Assembly: GCA_009103225.1 (NCBI GenBank)
Contig: RHPI01001428.1
Coordinates: forward strand, 88,199-152,198
Source of the DNA: Chlorokybus atmophyticus
Taxonomy: Eukaryota > Streptophyta > Chlorokybophyceae > Chlorokybales > Chlorokybaceae
Direction: 5' to 3'
DNA length: 64,000 nt
Positions 31,587-41,126 of this stretch are shown here, one piece after another; position 1 is the stretch's first letter, and every line of letters begins with the position of its first letter. Both the position numbers and the translations under genes were made by a program. Below the pieces are notes generated by a model, which saw nothing but the letters and a program-made list of their open reading frames with translations, did no database searches and had not been told where the DNA came from.

Positions 31587-32372
31587 CTAGAAAGCAATCG
31601 CCACCGTGGCGTGCTCCTCCTTGGTTGCCTCATCGTGGATCCTCTTCTGGCACTCGCGAATGAAGTGGCCCTTCATCTTGCAATAGTGACACTCTTTGTC
31701 ACGTGATGGCTTCCCACCACCTGCTTTGCTCCTGCTTCGCGTGTGTTGAGAAGATGAGGCAGAAAATGCAATAGGCTCTCCACCATTCTCTATCTCCTGA
31801 ACATCCAACTTGCCTTCCACAGCTAGCAGCTTAGGCACTACATCAGCAAACTTCAAAACCACATCTGAGGACTCCAACACAGTCACTAGCGTAGCAAAGC
31901 TCTTTCCTAAGCCAGCTAAGACTGCCCACATCACCTCCTCTTCCTTCACATCGTGGCCAACTGCTGCAAGGTCTTGCCAAAGCTCCCTTGCACGCGAGAT
32001 GTACTTCTGGATTGGCTCTTTGTGCTCCATCTTCAGAAGTGTCAGCTTGCGTCTCAGCTGCAACTTGCGCGAGTTGCTATTGGCCTTGAAAAGGGTGTCG
32101 AAGACCTCCCACGCCTCACGTCCAGTCTTGCAATCCGCAATAAGAGGGAGATGGAAGTCTTTGACGTGCAAGCCTATCAGCGCAAAAGCTGATTGTGAGT
32201 TCTCTATCCAGGTACCAGTGTCACCTGTTCTTGGCCGCAATGATGTGGAGGAGGTGGGATCGACATAACTCCAGAGCTTCTTGCGGATCAGCACCAACTT
32301 CATCTTCAGCGACCATGAAGCATAGTTGTGCAGATCAAGGGACTCGATGGGCATCCTATCTGTGTCAGCCAT
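31587..32372 (-). CDS. Copia Gag protein of the gag-only element, intact (261 aa)
   Basis: Start ATG at 32372, ~120 nt inside the 5' LTR. N-terminus MADTDRMPIESLDLHNYASW carries the L-x-N-Y/W-x-x-W pattern of copia Gag; RKLQLRRKLTLLKM and YISRARELWQDL are the conserved UBN2-type core (~residues 93-135); the CCHC knuckle CHYCKMKGHFIREC is near residues 230-243. A normal stop follows EEHATVAIAF. It should form capsid-like particles around the element RNA. This is the only clearly uninterrupted mobile-element ORF in the window, consistent with the young LTRs. Confidence 0.9.
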   Translation of the reverse strand: MADTDRMPIESLDLHNYASWSLKMKLVLIRKKLWSYVDPTSSTSLRPRTGDTGTWIENSQSAFALIGLHVKDFHLPLIADCKTGREAWEVFDTLFKANSNSRKLQLRRKLTLLKMEHKEPIQKYISRARELWQDLAAVGHDVKEEEVMWAVLAGLGKSFATLVTVLESSDVVLKFADVVPKLLAVEGKLDVQEIENGGEPIAFSASSSQHTRSRSKAGGGKPSRDKECHYCKMKGHFIRECQKRIHDEATKEEHATVAIAF

Positions 32373-32481
32373 TGCTTGCTACACAATAGTACAACTCACC
32401 CTCTCCCCAAGAACACTCTACTAGTAGGCGCCTATGCTCAACACTTTCTCTCACTAGCACAAGCGATTACACAAGCGAGTG

Positions 32482-32494
32482 TGGGCCCATAACC
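32482..32494 (-). promoter_or_regulatory. Primer-binding site (initiator tRNA-Met anticodon type)
   Basis: Same 13 bases as at 21773-21785, immediately inside the 5' LTR. Confidence 0.85.
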
Positions 32495-32873
32495 TGTTGA
32501 GCACTAGTGATGCGCCTAGTGTGTGTGTATTTGCCTCCTACATATAAGTGTGCACACACTAAGGACAAGTGCAGCAAGCACGCCAACTATAGAGACAATG
32601 TGCGACCCACTGTATTAAGCAGTATACAGTGTCTTATATACTATGCTACTAAGCACTAGTCAACTCTAGTCAAAGTCAACACTAGTCAACACTAGTCAAT
32701 GGTCAAAGTCAACGGTCAAAGTCGAAGTTGACCATGGTTGACCATAACTGCCGTAACTGCCGTAACTCCCGTAACTCCCGTAACTCTCGTAACTATAAAG
32801 GTTAAGCTGATCGTACCAACTACATGTAGGCGCCGCCTATACATGTACTTTCAACAAGCTATAACATCTAACA
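32495..32873 (-). repeat. 5' LTR of the gag-only element, with promoter features
   Basis: In transcriptional sense: an imperfect palindrome TACATGTATAGGCGGCGCCT near the U3 start (32821-32847), about five copies of a GAGTTACGGN decamer (32744-32798), an array of about ten TTGAC or GTCAA motifs (32659-32742), and a TATA box TATATAAG (32633-32640). Confidence 0.85.
32633..32640 (-). promoter_or_regulatory. LTR TATA box
   Basis: TATATAAG on the minus strand, downstream of the TTGAC array; conserved in the other LTRs of this family (e.g. 40859-40866 on the plus strand). Confidence 0.65.
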
Positions 32874-33142
32874 TATTTGCCTCTTATATACAAGTGTGCA
32901 CACACACACCAAGGACAAGTGCAGCAAGCACGCCAACTATAGAAACGATGTGCGACCCATTGTATTAAGCAGTATATAGTGTCTTATATACTATGCTACT
33001 AAGCACTAGTCAACTCTAGTCAACATTGATCAAAGTCGACACTAGGCAACACTAGTGAATGGTCAAAGTCAAAGTTGATCATGGTTGACCGTAACTGCCG
33101 TAACTCCCGTAACTCTCGTAACTCCCGTAACTATAAAGGTTA
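32874..33142 (-). repeat. Older copia LTR, right piece, truncated
   Basis: Continues the LTR begun at 30525, first repeating TATTT (32874-32878), the target duplication of the inserted element. More diverged from the young LTRs than they are from each other. Lacks the last ~80 bp. Confidence 0.85.
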
Positions 33143-33398
33143 AGAATGTTGAGAACTACTCATAGTAGCACGATACCGATACGGTACCTGATACGTTTGG
33201 GGTTAGGTACGGGTATTAATACGGCATAAAATTTTAGCAAAACGGCTGATACGCCCATTGAACAGTACATGTTATGCAATGTGCGTATCATATGCATATC
33301 ATCTTGCAGCCAATGTAGCAACAACAACTTAACATGTGATCATTAACACAATTCGTATCACACAATGTCTGATACACAACACTCTATTGCAACTCCGT
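33143..33398. other. Short spacer, possible hAT end
   Basis: Begins with TGTTGAGAACTA, the start of another copia LTR, cut after 12 bases. Then comes sequence repeating GATACGG/GATACG motifs (33170-33255) that could be the subterminal region of the hAT element. No inverted partner was found. Confidence 0.35.
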
Positions 33399-33656
33399 TT
33401 AAAAAGGTAAGATGTCATCATCATCCACCTCTGAAGCACTGCTATCGCTATCATCATCTGACTCCTCAAAAGATGCTGGGTCCCATGCGGCAAACTGCTC
33501 CTCATATTCTATATTACTGATGAGCTCAAGCAAGCGCACATTACTGAAAACCCAAACCAAATTGCGTGCTCGTGATGTGCGCAGCTTGTTACGCTCATTG
33601 TTGTGAATGAAGTCGTATGTAACTCACACATGTGTTATATGCGACACACAGCTCAT

Positions 33657-33682
33657 GCTGGGGGGTCGCTATGGGTCAATAG
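33657..33682 (+). repeat. 26-bp direct repeat, left copy
   Basis: Exactly identical to 38041-38066; contains GGGGGGTCGCTATGGGTC. Part of the terminal repeat that flanks the coding block. Confidence 0.95.
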
Positions 33683-33816
33683 ATCTAGTCGCTTGAAACC
33701 CTAGCGCGGCGGCGCCATCCTTGGCGAGGGTGGCGAGGGTGGTTAGGAGGAAGAATAGGCGGTCGACCTCCATGACCACCACACGGTCATAAAGTGCCCG
33801 TGGCGATGGAGAGGAC

Positions 33817-35265
33817 GTGGAAGCCATGGCCAAGGCGGCTAGGCTTGCCGCCAATAGGTTGGCGCGGGCTACAAGTCCGCGTCGCCACACCTTGAGTGAG
33901 GAGGAGGAGAGAAGAGCGGTGAGTGAGGAGAGACGGGTGCGCCCCCCCGTGGACGTGGGAGAAGAGGAGGTGAACAAGGAGGGTGATGGTGACAATGATG
34001 AGGATGAGGATGATGAGGACCCGCCCGTCGTTACTTACAAGCGTAAAAAGAGGGAGGCAAGCCCGCTCTCCAACACTTCCACCCCGTCCATGACACCCAC
34101 GGAGGCCATGGCGAGGAGGTTGGAGGAGTTGGAGGCGGAAAACATGCGTCTTAGGCGTGAGAAGGCGCCCGTCATCCCTCATGATGAGCCCGTTGCGGAG
34201 CCCAACCACCCGCTACTCGTGAGCATCCTTCGCCGCGACAAAGGCGACTCCACTACACCGAATGCTCGTGCGGAGGCATTGGCCATTCGCTTTAGCGATC
34301 CCGCGGTCCCTTGGAAGGAGAACATGAAGAAGCGGGCTCGGCAACACATCGACGTGGCGGCTTACATTGCCTCGGCGGCGGCCTCCTTCGACCGTGTGCC
34401 CTCTCACCTCGCCGAGGATCCCCACTTCGCCAAAGGACGCAAAGACAACATGAAAGGTGGGCTCATTCTTTGTTGAGCATGGCCATTTGCACGAGCACAC
34501 ATGTAGGACACGCTTGAGGGTGCGGACTTCACTCATGCGAACATGCACATGCGTGCATTATCGGCCTTATGAAGGTGCGGGCTTGTCGTCTACATAGAGG
34601 CATCTATATAAATACATTGTTCCGCATCCCTCCTCCCCCCGTGTCCGGTAGGGGGGGGAGGGCCCGCACTTAACACCTTTGCATGTCCACCTCTGTATTC
34701 ACATTATGACTATTCATAGCAAGGTAAAAGGCACAACAGGTTTGCCATTACATTTGCATGTGGGAGATGGTGATGTCAATGCGGGTGCGCCTGGCGTTAA
34801 ACCCAATGGCTCTGAGCCTATGCATGAATGGCCGCAACCAGTGTTGCTTACATGTGCTCTGTGCACCAGCATTGGACGAGGTGTGCACGCAGTTCCACCA
34901 TGTGGAAGTGGCCAACAAGCATAGTTGGAAAGTGGTGGAGGAGCTCACGAGAGACCCTCTAGCTACGGACGATGCAAAGGCAAAGCGCCTTAAAAAGGCA
35001 ATCAAGGAGGCAGCTGCGGCGCAGCCCAAGCCCAAGGCGAAGGCGGCCTACACTCCCAACAAGGGGCGGGGACAGTACCCCCCCCCGCTACTCTGGATCT
35101 TATGCATCTGGTGCGGGGCATACCAGTTACAAGACCGCGCCTATGCAGTCTCAGGTCGCATCTACGGGGGGCCAGCGCGATGCCCGCACCTGTTACAACT
35201 GTGGGGAGACAGGGCACTTGCGTGCCTATTGCCGTAAGCCCTCAGCAGGGCGTGGCGGCAACTGA
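33817..35265 (+). pseudogene. YR-element gag, copy 2
   Basis: First part 33817-34476 (219 aa): basic N-terminus, acidic run, a short coiled-coil-like stretch ARRLEELEAENMRLRREKA, and PWKENMKKRARQHIDVAAY. After a stop come a ~280-base spacer with a C/G hairpin (34623-34668), then 34758-35265 with VEVANKHSWKVVEELTRDPL and the knuckle CYNCGETGHLRAYC in a shifted frame. A C8 run near 35079 causes the shift. In all three copies gag is divided at the same place, so the division may be a feature of the family. Confidence 0.8.
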
Positions 35266-35639
35266 TTTAGTAGCGCAGCTCTGTAGCTGTTGTGACAGCC
35301 TAGTAGCTGTACACTTGCACTGTTGATGCTATAGCCCGGTGGGGCACTTTTCTGTGTTCGCAACTGCTGCTTTAGTGAATCAAATTGCGAGCTAGATGAA
35401 TGAAAGTGTTGAATTTGTGATCCATTATTTACAAAACCGCAATCTTGCTTGTAACTTTTGCTGGGGGTCTCGACACGTTATGACCATTACAATGAGGCCA
35501 ATAGCGTTGTGCTGAGCAAAACAGAACCCAATTTGGACACTGTTTGCACTAGTTGTGGCCATTTTGCGGTCGTCGTGCCGTTGAGGCTCTGGCTGAGCTC
35601 CGTTGTTGAGGACACTTCGTGGTCATGTGCAGTAGCCTA

Positions 35640-37610
35640 CACTAGCACAGAGGAGGACCTTGTTTACGACTGGATGAAGCATCATGAGTTTGCTCGCGTC
35701 CCTGCCAACCTCATTAAGGGCCTTACATGCGTCATCGACGACGTGATGCCCTGCCAGCATGGTGTGAATTCTGTGAGTCTACTATGGTGCTCTCATGGGT
35801 GGAGTACGGGTACAAGCTACCATGGGCGGATGACCCACCCCCCGAATGGGCATTCACCAACCACAAGGGTGTGCATGAGTTTGCGGACTTTACCGCGGCT
35901 GCCATCGCCAACCTAGTGCATAGTGGGGCCGCACAAGAGTGTGTGACACCCCCCCTCGTGGTGAGCCCACTCAACGTGGTCGATGATGGCCGCAAGTTGC
36001 GCCTCATCATGGACTTGCGCTATGTCAACTCCTATATGGTGAACACGCCATTCAAGTATGCGGATGTACGCAGCATCCCGGACTTGCTGCAACCTGAGGA
36101 CTGATTGTTCTCTACGGACTTGAAGTCCGGCTATCATCATGTGGACATCCACCCCGCCTTTTGGGGCTACTTGGGGTTCTCATTTGCGAGCAAAGTGTTC
36201 AACTTATGCTCGTTGCCATTTGGGTTGAGCACGGCTTGCTGCGTGTTCACAAAAATTATGAAGCAATTGGTGCGCCGTTGGCGTGTGCAGGGCATTCGCG
36301 TATTGCCATACATCAACGACTTCCTATTTGCTACTCGCTCCAAGGCAGAGCATGCCTCCACCTTGTCCATTGTGCAAGCAGATGCCACATGGTGCGGGCT
36401 GGTGATTAATACAAAGGCGCAGATCGTGCTAAGCAGAGTCATCATCTTCCTCGGCTTTGTGTGGGATACACACGCTGGCACTGTTCGTATCCCGGGCAAG
36501 AAGCGCGATGGTTTGCTTAGAGACTTGCAACGCGCATTTGGTGACAGGCGCCATGTATCAGTGAAGTTGCTGGCCCGCATCTGTGGCAAGCTGCAAACTA
36601 TGTTCATGGTGTTGGGCACTGCCGTCAAACTCACGACTTGGCATACACGCCGCTTGATTGAGACCCGCCGCTCATGGAGCTCTCACATAGTGCTATGCCA
36701 ACCTGAGATCCCAAAGTTATCGTGGCTGAGAGACCACTTTAAGGAGCTTAACATGGCACCCATGTGGCCTACTGTGCAGCCGGACATAGTGCAATCTGTG
36801 GATGCTAGCGGCACTGGTTGGGAACTAGTGCGCCATGGCACAGCTACCCCCGTGGCGAAGGGCGCAGTTTTCACCGGATGAGTGCTTGACTTCATCAACA
36901 CATCGCGAGTTATTGGGACTTGAGCGTGCCTTGCTCACTGTTGAGGAGGAGCTACATGGACGCACGGTGCTGTGCTATGGCGATGCCCGCAATGTGTACT
37001 ACATTATGCGCAATGGGGGTAGTGAGGCCGAACACTTGCAGCAAGTGGCATGCCGTATTTTCTTACATTGCCACCGGTATTGCATCCGCTTGCATGTGGA
37101 GTGGTTACCACGTGAACTCAATGAGGAGGCGGACGCGCTCTCCAAAGCACCAGATTGGAACGGTTGGACCTTGCAAACCCCATGGGTTCGCTTGCTCGCT
37201 CGCAAGTGGGGCCCCTTTGGTGTGGACCGCTTTGCCACGGATGCCAACACAGTGTGTGTGGCCTTCAACTCGGTGTTACCATGTCCGGGCTCATCCGGCA
37301 ATGCCTTTCATGCTGACTGAAGTGGTTGCAACAACTGGTGCCATCCCCCACCACACCGGGTTGGCACTGTTCTGCGTCATGCCGCGAATGTAAGGCTCGC
37401 ATGTGCCTTATTGTACCTGAATGGACAACCCAAACTTGGTGGCCCGTGCTCTACCCTGGCGGCGTGTGGGCACCATTTGTCACAGACGTTGTGAGCCTGC
37501 CCGGAGGCCCAGCTTGCTTGTGGCCCAGCCCGCAAGTCACGGAACTTCAAGGGGGCTTGCCCAACAGTCGTATGTGGGCATTGCGAATTGACTTGCGTCC
37601 TGACCATTGA
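35640..37610 (+). pseudogene. Reverse transcriptase and RNase H of YR copy 2
   Basis: HKGVHEFADFTAAAIANLVH (~35860), LNVVDDGRKLRLIMDLRYVN (~35970), one internal stop after LLQPED (36102), then KSGYHHVDIHPAFWGYLGFS and LPFGLSTACCVFT. The catalytic YxDD is YIND (~36310), so the first metal-binding Asp is lost. RNase H acidic residues visible in VDASGTGW, ELLGLERAL, GDARNV and ADALSKA (36800-37145), followed by VDRFATDANTVCVAF. Another stop at ~37318 (CAATGCC...TGA). Confidence 0.85.
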
Positions 37611-37613
37611 CAA

Positions 37614-38040
37614 GTGCTGTATACAGCTTCTATTGAGCGAAGCTTACAGTCGCTCATGCCCAACGTCCCCGGAGACCACGAGATTGAGCGCCTGCGCACC
37701 TTTTACCCTGCAGTGGCAGCGGCGTCACGTGCTACCAGCATCCTGCGGGCTATGAGGGCTACTGGCGTCGCTTTGTGGAGTTCTGCACGCCTCGTGGTTG
37801 GGCTGCCCTGCCAGCAGACCCTGGCACAGTGGCCCGGTTCTTGACCAAGATGTTGGTGGATTCAACCACCCCAGCACCTGTGAAACATGCCTTCTCGGCC
37901 ATACATGCTGCGCATGCCATGGCAGGCCAGGCCTCTCCCACTGCGCATGCACTCGTTGCGGTGGTTCGAGAGGCCGCTGCCAGGCTGCTGCCCTTGAACA
38001 CACAGAGAAGAAGGACGCCTACACGCCTGAGCTCTTGCGA
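37614..38040 (+). pseudogene. Tyrosine recombinase N-terminal part, truncated
   Basis: SIERSLQSLMPNVPGDHEIE, then in a second frame FCTPRGWAALPADPGTVARF and TPTRLSSCELG, matching the N-terminal half of the recombinase at 23440-23040. It stops abruptly at the 26-bp repeat; the whole catalytic domain (Arg, HxxR, Tyr) is missing, so this copy could not encode its own integration enzyme. Confidence 0.82.
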
Positions 38041-38066
38041 GCTGGGGGGTCGCTATGGGTCAATAG
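38041..38066 (+). repeat. 26-bp direct repeat, right copy
   Basis: Identical to 33657-33682; abuts the truncated recombinase frame on its left and the M block on its right. Confidence 0.95.
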
Positions 38067-38503
38067 CACGGTGGCTATGCCCAGCACCCAAGTGCATTGC
38101 AATACAAATGTACAAGTGTACAGACATAGGCTGATCTATACACAAATCTGCACTAGGGCGCTAGGCTACAACTACAGGAACTACTTCTTCACGCCAGGTG
38201 CGAAAGTCACGCGCTTCGTCGGTCTTCGACTCGTTGATGGCGCCAGTGCTGCCGACGTTGAGGTTGAAGCTTGAGAAGCCTGTACACCTGCAAAGTATAC
38301 CACACTCGCCACCCTCGCCAAGGATGGCGCCGCCGCGCTAGGGTTTCAAGCGACTAGGTAAGGAGCTTGTGACTCACAACTCGCATCTGGTGAGTACTTG
38401 TGCCCCCAAGTGCCCAAGGCACTAGGGGCACAAGAGTCTCATAACTCGTTAACGAGTTCTTGAGTTTAGGGGCGCGCATTTCATGCGCTTCATGAACTCA
38501 TAT
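38067..38503 (+). repeat. YR terminal unit, M plus A-type end
   Basis: Aligns with 22077-22510: GCACGGTGGCTATG, AGGTTGAAGCTT, CCAAGGATGGCGCCGCC, GTGCCCAAGGCACTAGG and CATGCGCTTCATGAACTCAT in order. Confidence 0.88.
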
Positions 38504-39654
38504 GCTCCAGTTCCGCTCGCATGATGATGCCACAGTGACTTGAGCAAGGACGCGCACCGCAACGCGTTGTAGTTCTGGTGTATTGCCTCTAATCCTGAAG
38601 CCACCACTGATGCGCAGACATGTTGCTGGCGGAAGCCTTAGCTATATCACGTCCAAACAATCCGTGACAACTACGATACTGCGACAGCTGCAGGGCGAGT
38701 TGCGCTTGGCTATCTGCAGTAGGCAACAACTTCTCCAAAGTGTTAAAGAAGCCAGACATGACATCAGCGTTCTCATGCTGATCCATAAGCCGAAACTCAG
38801 GATCCAACACAAACCCAGCACACAATAAATCTGTCTTCATCATATTCCAACATGCATCGAAGCGGTCCAGGACTGCTTCCAGCAACGTCGTTGGTAGCAC
38901 CGCAGCTTGCAGGGTCTCGCGGGCGCTGCTCATGCGCTGGTACAGCTTGCCTACATGCACACAATGATGTCAACGTTGTGTACTTATGCATACACAATTG
39001 CAGCATGTGTAATGTACTCACTCGTGGTTGGGTGATTGCCGTCGGTCAGGCGCAGCACTTTGATTAGCTGCTCAAGAGCTGCAATAACCTGCCCAACTTG
39101 CTTCCAAAAATGTGAGGACAAAGCTATCTCTCTAGCTAACTCAGCACCTCGCCGATGTTCGCCGTGCTGTGCTGCCCATGATGACCATGCGTCGTCGACC
39201 ACAGTCTTTGCCAAGTCGGCCTTCACCTCTAAAAGCCGTTGCAGCATGATGAAGGCGGAAGCGAAGCGCGTCTCACCAGGCTTGAGCAGCGTCTTTGTTG
39301 TCTTAGACCTGCACATCAGCATGCAACCAAGTAAGTCAAACAAAACACTCAATTACACAAGCAGACGGGCTGCCTCAAGCTACATACAACTCACCTGAAT
39401 ATGGCCAGACTCTTGTGATGGTTTGAGATGAAGTTGACAAGGAACTTTCCTTTCTTGATGCTTGTTGCAAAAAAGGGCATCTTGCCGATGTCTTCAAGCA
39501 GCAAGTCTAGGACATGAGCTGCGCAAGGGCTCCAGCTCACATGCTTGTACTGCCTTATAATGATGGCGCCAGCCGAGACACATGCACTGGCACTATTAGT
39601 GACGACTTGCACGACAGTTTCTGCACCCACCTGCACAAACAAACACATTAGGAG

Positions 39655-40190
39655 ACGCACATGCAGCGCTAACTTACACACGCACACACATGCAGCAAAA
39701 ACACACACGCACACGCATGCAGCAACAACACCAATGCACACATGCAGCAAAATGCAGCCAGTACACACGCACACATGCAGCCCTAACATACGCCCACACA
39801 CGTGCAGCAAAATGCAGCCAATGACACACACCCATGCAGCAACATACACCCACACACGTGCAGCAAAATGCAGCCAATAGACACACACATGCAGCCCTAA
39901 CATACATATACGCAGGTGCAGAAAAATGCAGCAAAAACACACACACATGCAGCCCTAACATACACATATGCGTGCAAGAAAATGCAGCAAACACACACAC
40001 ACACATGCACCCCTAACACACACATACGCGTGCAGAAAAATGCAGCAAACACACACACACACATGCACCCCTAACACACACATACGTGTGCAGAAAAATG
40101 CAACAAACACACACACACATGCAGCCCTAACACACGCATACGCGTGCAAAAAAATGCAGCAAAAACACACACACAAATAGCAAAAACACA
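39655..40190. repeat. Minisatellite inside a hAT intron
   Basis: About nine imperfect units of ~40-58 bp, each built from a (AC)n run, ATGCAGCCCTAACA, and GTGCAGAAAAATGCAGCAAA. It fills most of the intron 39631-40224. Cysteine-rich frames across it are artefacts. Confidence 0.88.
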
Positions 40191-40626
40191 CGCGCATGCA
40201 TTAGGACTGGACGGATTAACTCACCAACTTAATGGCGTTGGCAATCTGCCTGGCTATGTACGCTGCCGACTTAGTTTCTACTTCGGTGTTTACGGTGTCC
40301 CAAATCACTGCTCCGTCAGGCGACACTTGCAACAAATTCAGCAATGGCCTACTATTCACATCAGTCCATCCATCACTAGTTATTGTACAGCCAGTCTTGC
40401 GCACATTGTTCCTGAATTCTATCAGCTTGTCATCAATGTCAGTCTTCACCCTCTTAAGCAAGGTTGTGCGCAGTGCATTGTATGACGGTACTGTGTAAGA
40501 AGGTCCAAATCTAGCAACAGCCGCCACCGGCCAGCATCGGGCTTGAATCTGATGTTTATATTAAAAAAGATGTAGACTTCAAGTGTTGAAGCCTCATGAG
40601 AAGCTTTTACCCTCAATAGCAAAGGT

Positions 40627-41006
40627 TGTTATATATTATAGGTTGTAGAAAGTACATGTATAGGCGGCGCTTACATGTAGTTGGTACAATTAGCTCAACC
40701 TTGATGGTTATGGGAGTTACGAGAGTTATGGGAGTTACGGCAATTATGGTCAACCATGATCAACTTTGACTTTGACCGTTACATCTGACCATTGACAAGT
40801 GTTGACTAGTGTTGACTTTGACCAGAGTTGACTAGAGTTGACTAGTGCTAAGTATCATAGTATATAAGACACTGTATACTGCTTAATACAGAGGGTCGCA
40901 CATTGTCTATATAGTTGGCGTGCTTGCTGCACTTGTCCTTGAGGTGTGCACACTTGTATGTAAGAGGCAAATACACACACACTACGCGCATCACTAGTTC
41001 TCAACA
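40627..41006 (+). repeat. 5' LTR of second gag-only element (380 bp)
   Basis: TGTTATATATTATAGG...TCTCAACA, with the same decamer repeats, TTGAC array and TATATAAG as the minus-strand family members. Confidence 0.88.
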
Positions 41007-41019
41007 GGTTATGGGCCCA
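41007..41019 (+). promoter_or_regulatory. Primer-binding site (initiator tRNA-Met anticodon type)
   Basis: GGTTATGGGCCCA directly after the 5' LTR. Confidence 0.85.
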
Positions 41020-41126
41020 CACTCGCTTGTGTGATCGGATGTGCTAGTGAGAGAAAGTGTTGAGCATAGGCGCCTACTAGTAGAGTGTTCTTGGGGAGAG
41101 GGTGAGTTGCTACTGTGTAGCATGAA

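Larger units (their letters stand above)
30563..32873 (-). mobile_element. Young gag-only copia element (TR-GAG-like)
   Basis: Two 379-bp LTRs (30563-30941, 32495-32873) with TG...CA ends, differing at only 2 positions by eye, and a perfect TSD TATTT (30558-30562, 32874-32878). The 1,553-bp interior holds a PBS, one intact gag frame, ~650 bp of non-coding DNA and a polypurine motif, but no trace of protease, integrase, RT or RNase H. The structure resembles the TR-GAG class described in plants: retrotransposons that keep gag and rely on another element for pol. It sits inside an older LTR of its own family. Confidence 0.9.
33621..38503 (+). mobile_element. YR retrotransposon, copy 2, coding block inverted relative to termini
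   Basis: Inserted between a Ser and a Thr codon of the hAT last exon with no duplicated bases. Ends AACTCAC (33621) and CTCATAT (38503) are in the same window orientation as in copy 1, but the genes run the opposite way. The outer parts 33621-33682 and 38067-38503 together equal a 499-bp terminal unit like 22013-22510. The gag-RT-recombinase block (33683-38040) sits between two exact copies of a 26-bp sequence (33657-33682, 38041-38066). The block 33685-33740 is the inverse complement of ~38300-38360. Confidence 0.85.
33399..40548 (-). pseudogene. hAT-superfamily transposase, multi-exon, split by a YR element
   Basis: Exons on the minus strand: 40548-40225 (preceded by an acceptor CAG), 39630-39394, 39308-39022, 38950-38504, then 33620-33399 after the inserted YR element. 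Domains: DUF659-type block GPSYTVPSYNALRTTLL and TGCTITSDGWTD (first exon), NSASACVSAG and SPCAAHVLDLLLEDIGK (second), KPGETRFASAFIMLQ (third), and C-terminal dimerisation domain VAVRVLAQVTVASSCERNWS, continued as TYDFIHNNERNK at 33620. Ends in an Asp-rich tail and a stop at 33399. Introns show GTGAGT donors. A stop/frame change near 38590 and loss of the 5' exons (cut at 40626 by a copia element) add to the disruption. BED finger and TIRs were not found. Confidence 0.88.

Noticed and set aside
32659..32798. Short tandem motifs in LTRs considered as a CRISPR or origin iteron array
   Set aside because: They lie in U3 of a retrotransposon LTR, upstream of a TATA box, and recur in every LTR copy; promoter repeats explain them.
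39391..40197. Cysteine/valine-rich minus frames and a CRISPR-like repeat pattern
   Set aside because: Translation of an intronic minisatellite. Units are variable with no unique spacers and the setting is eukaryotic.
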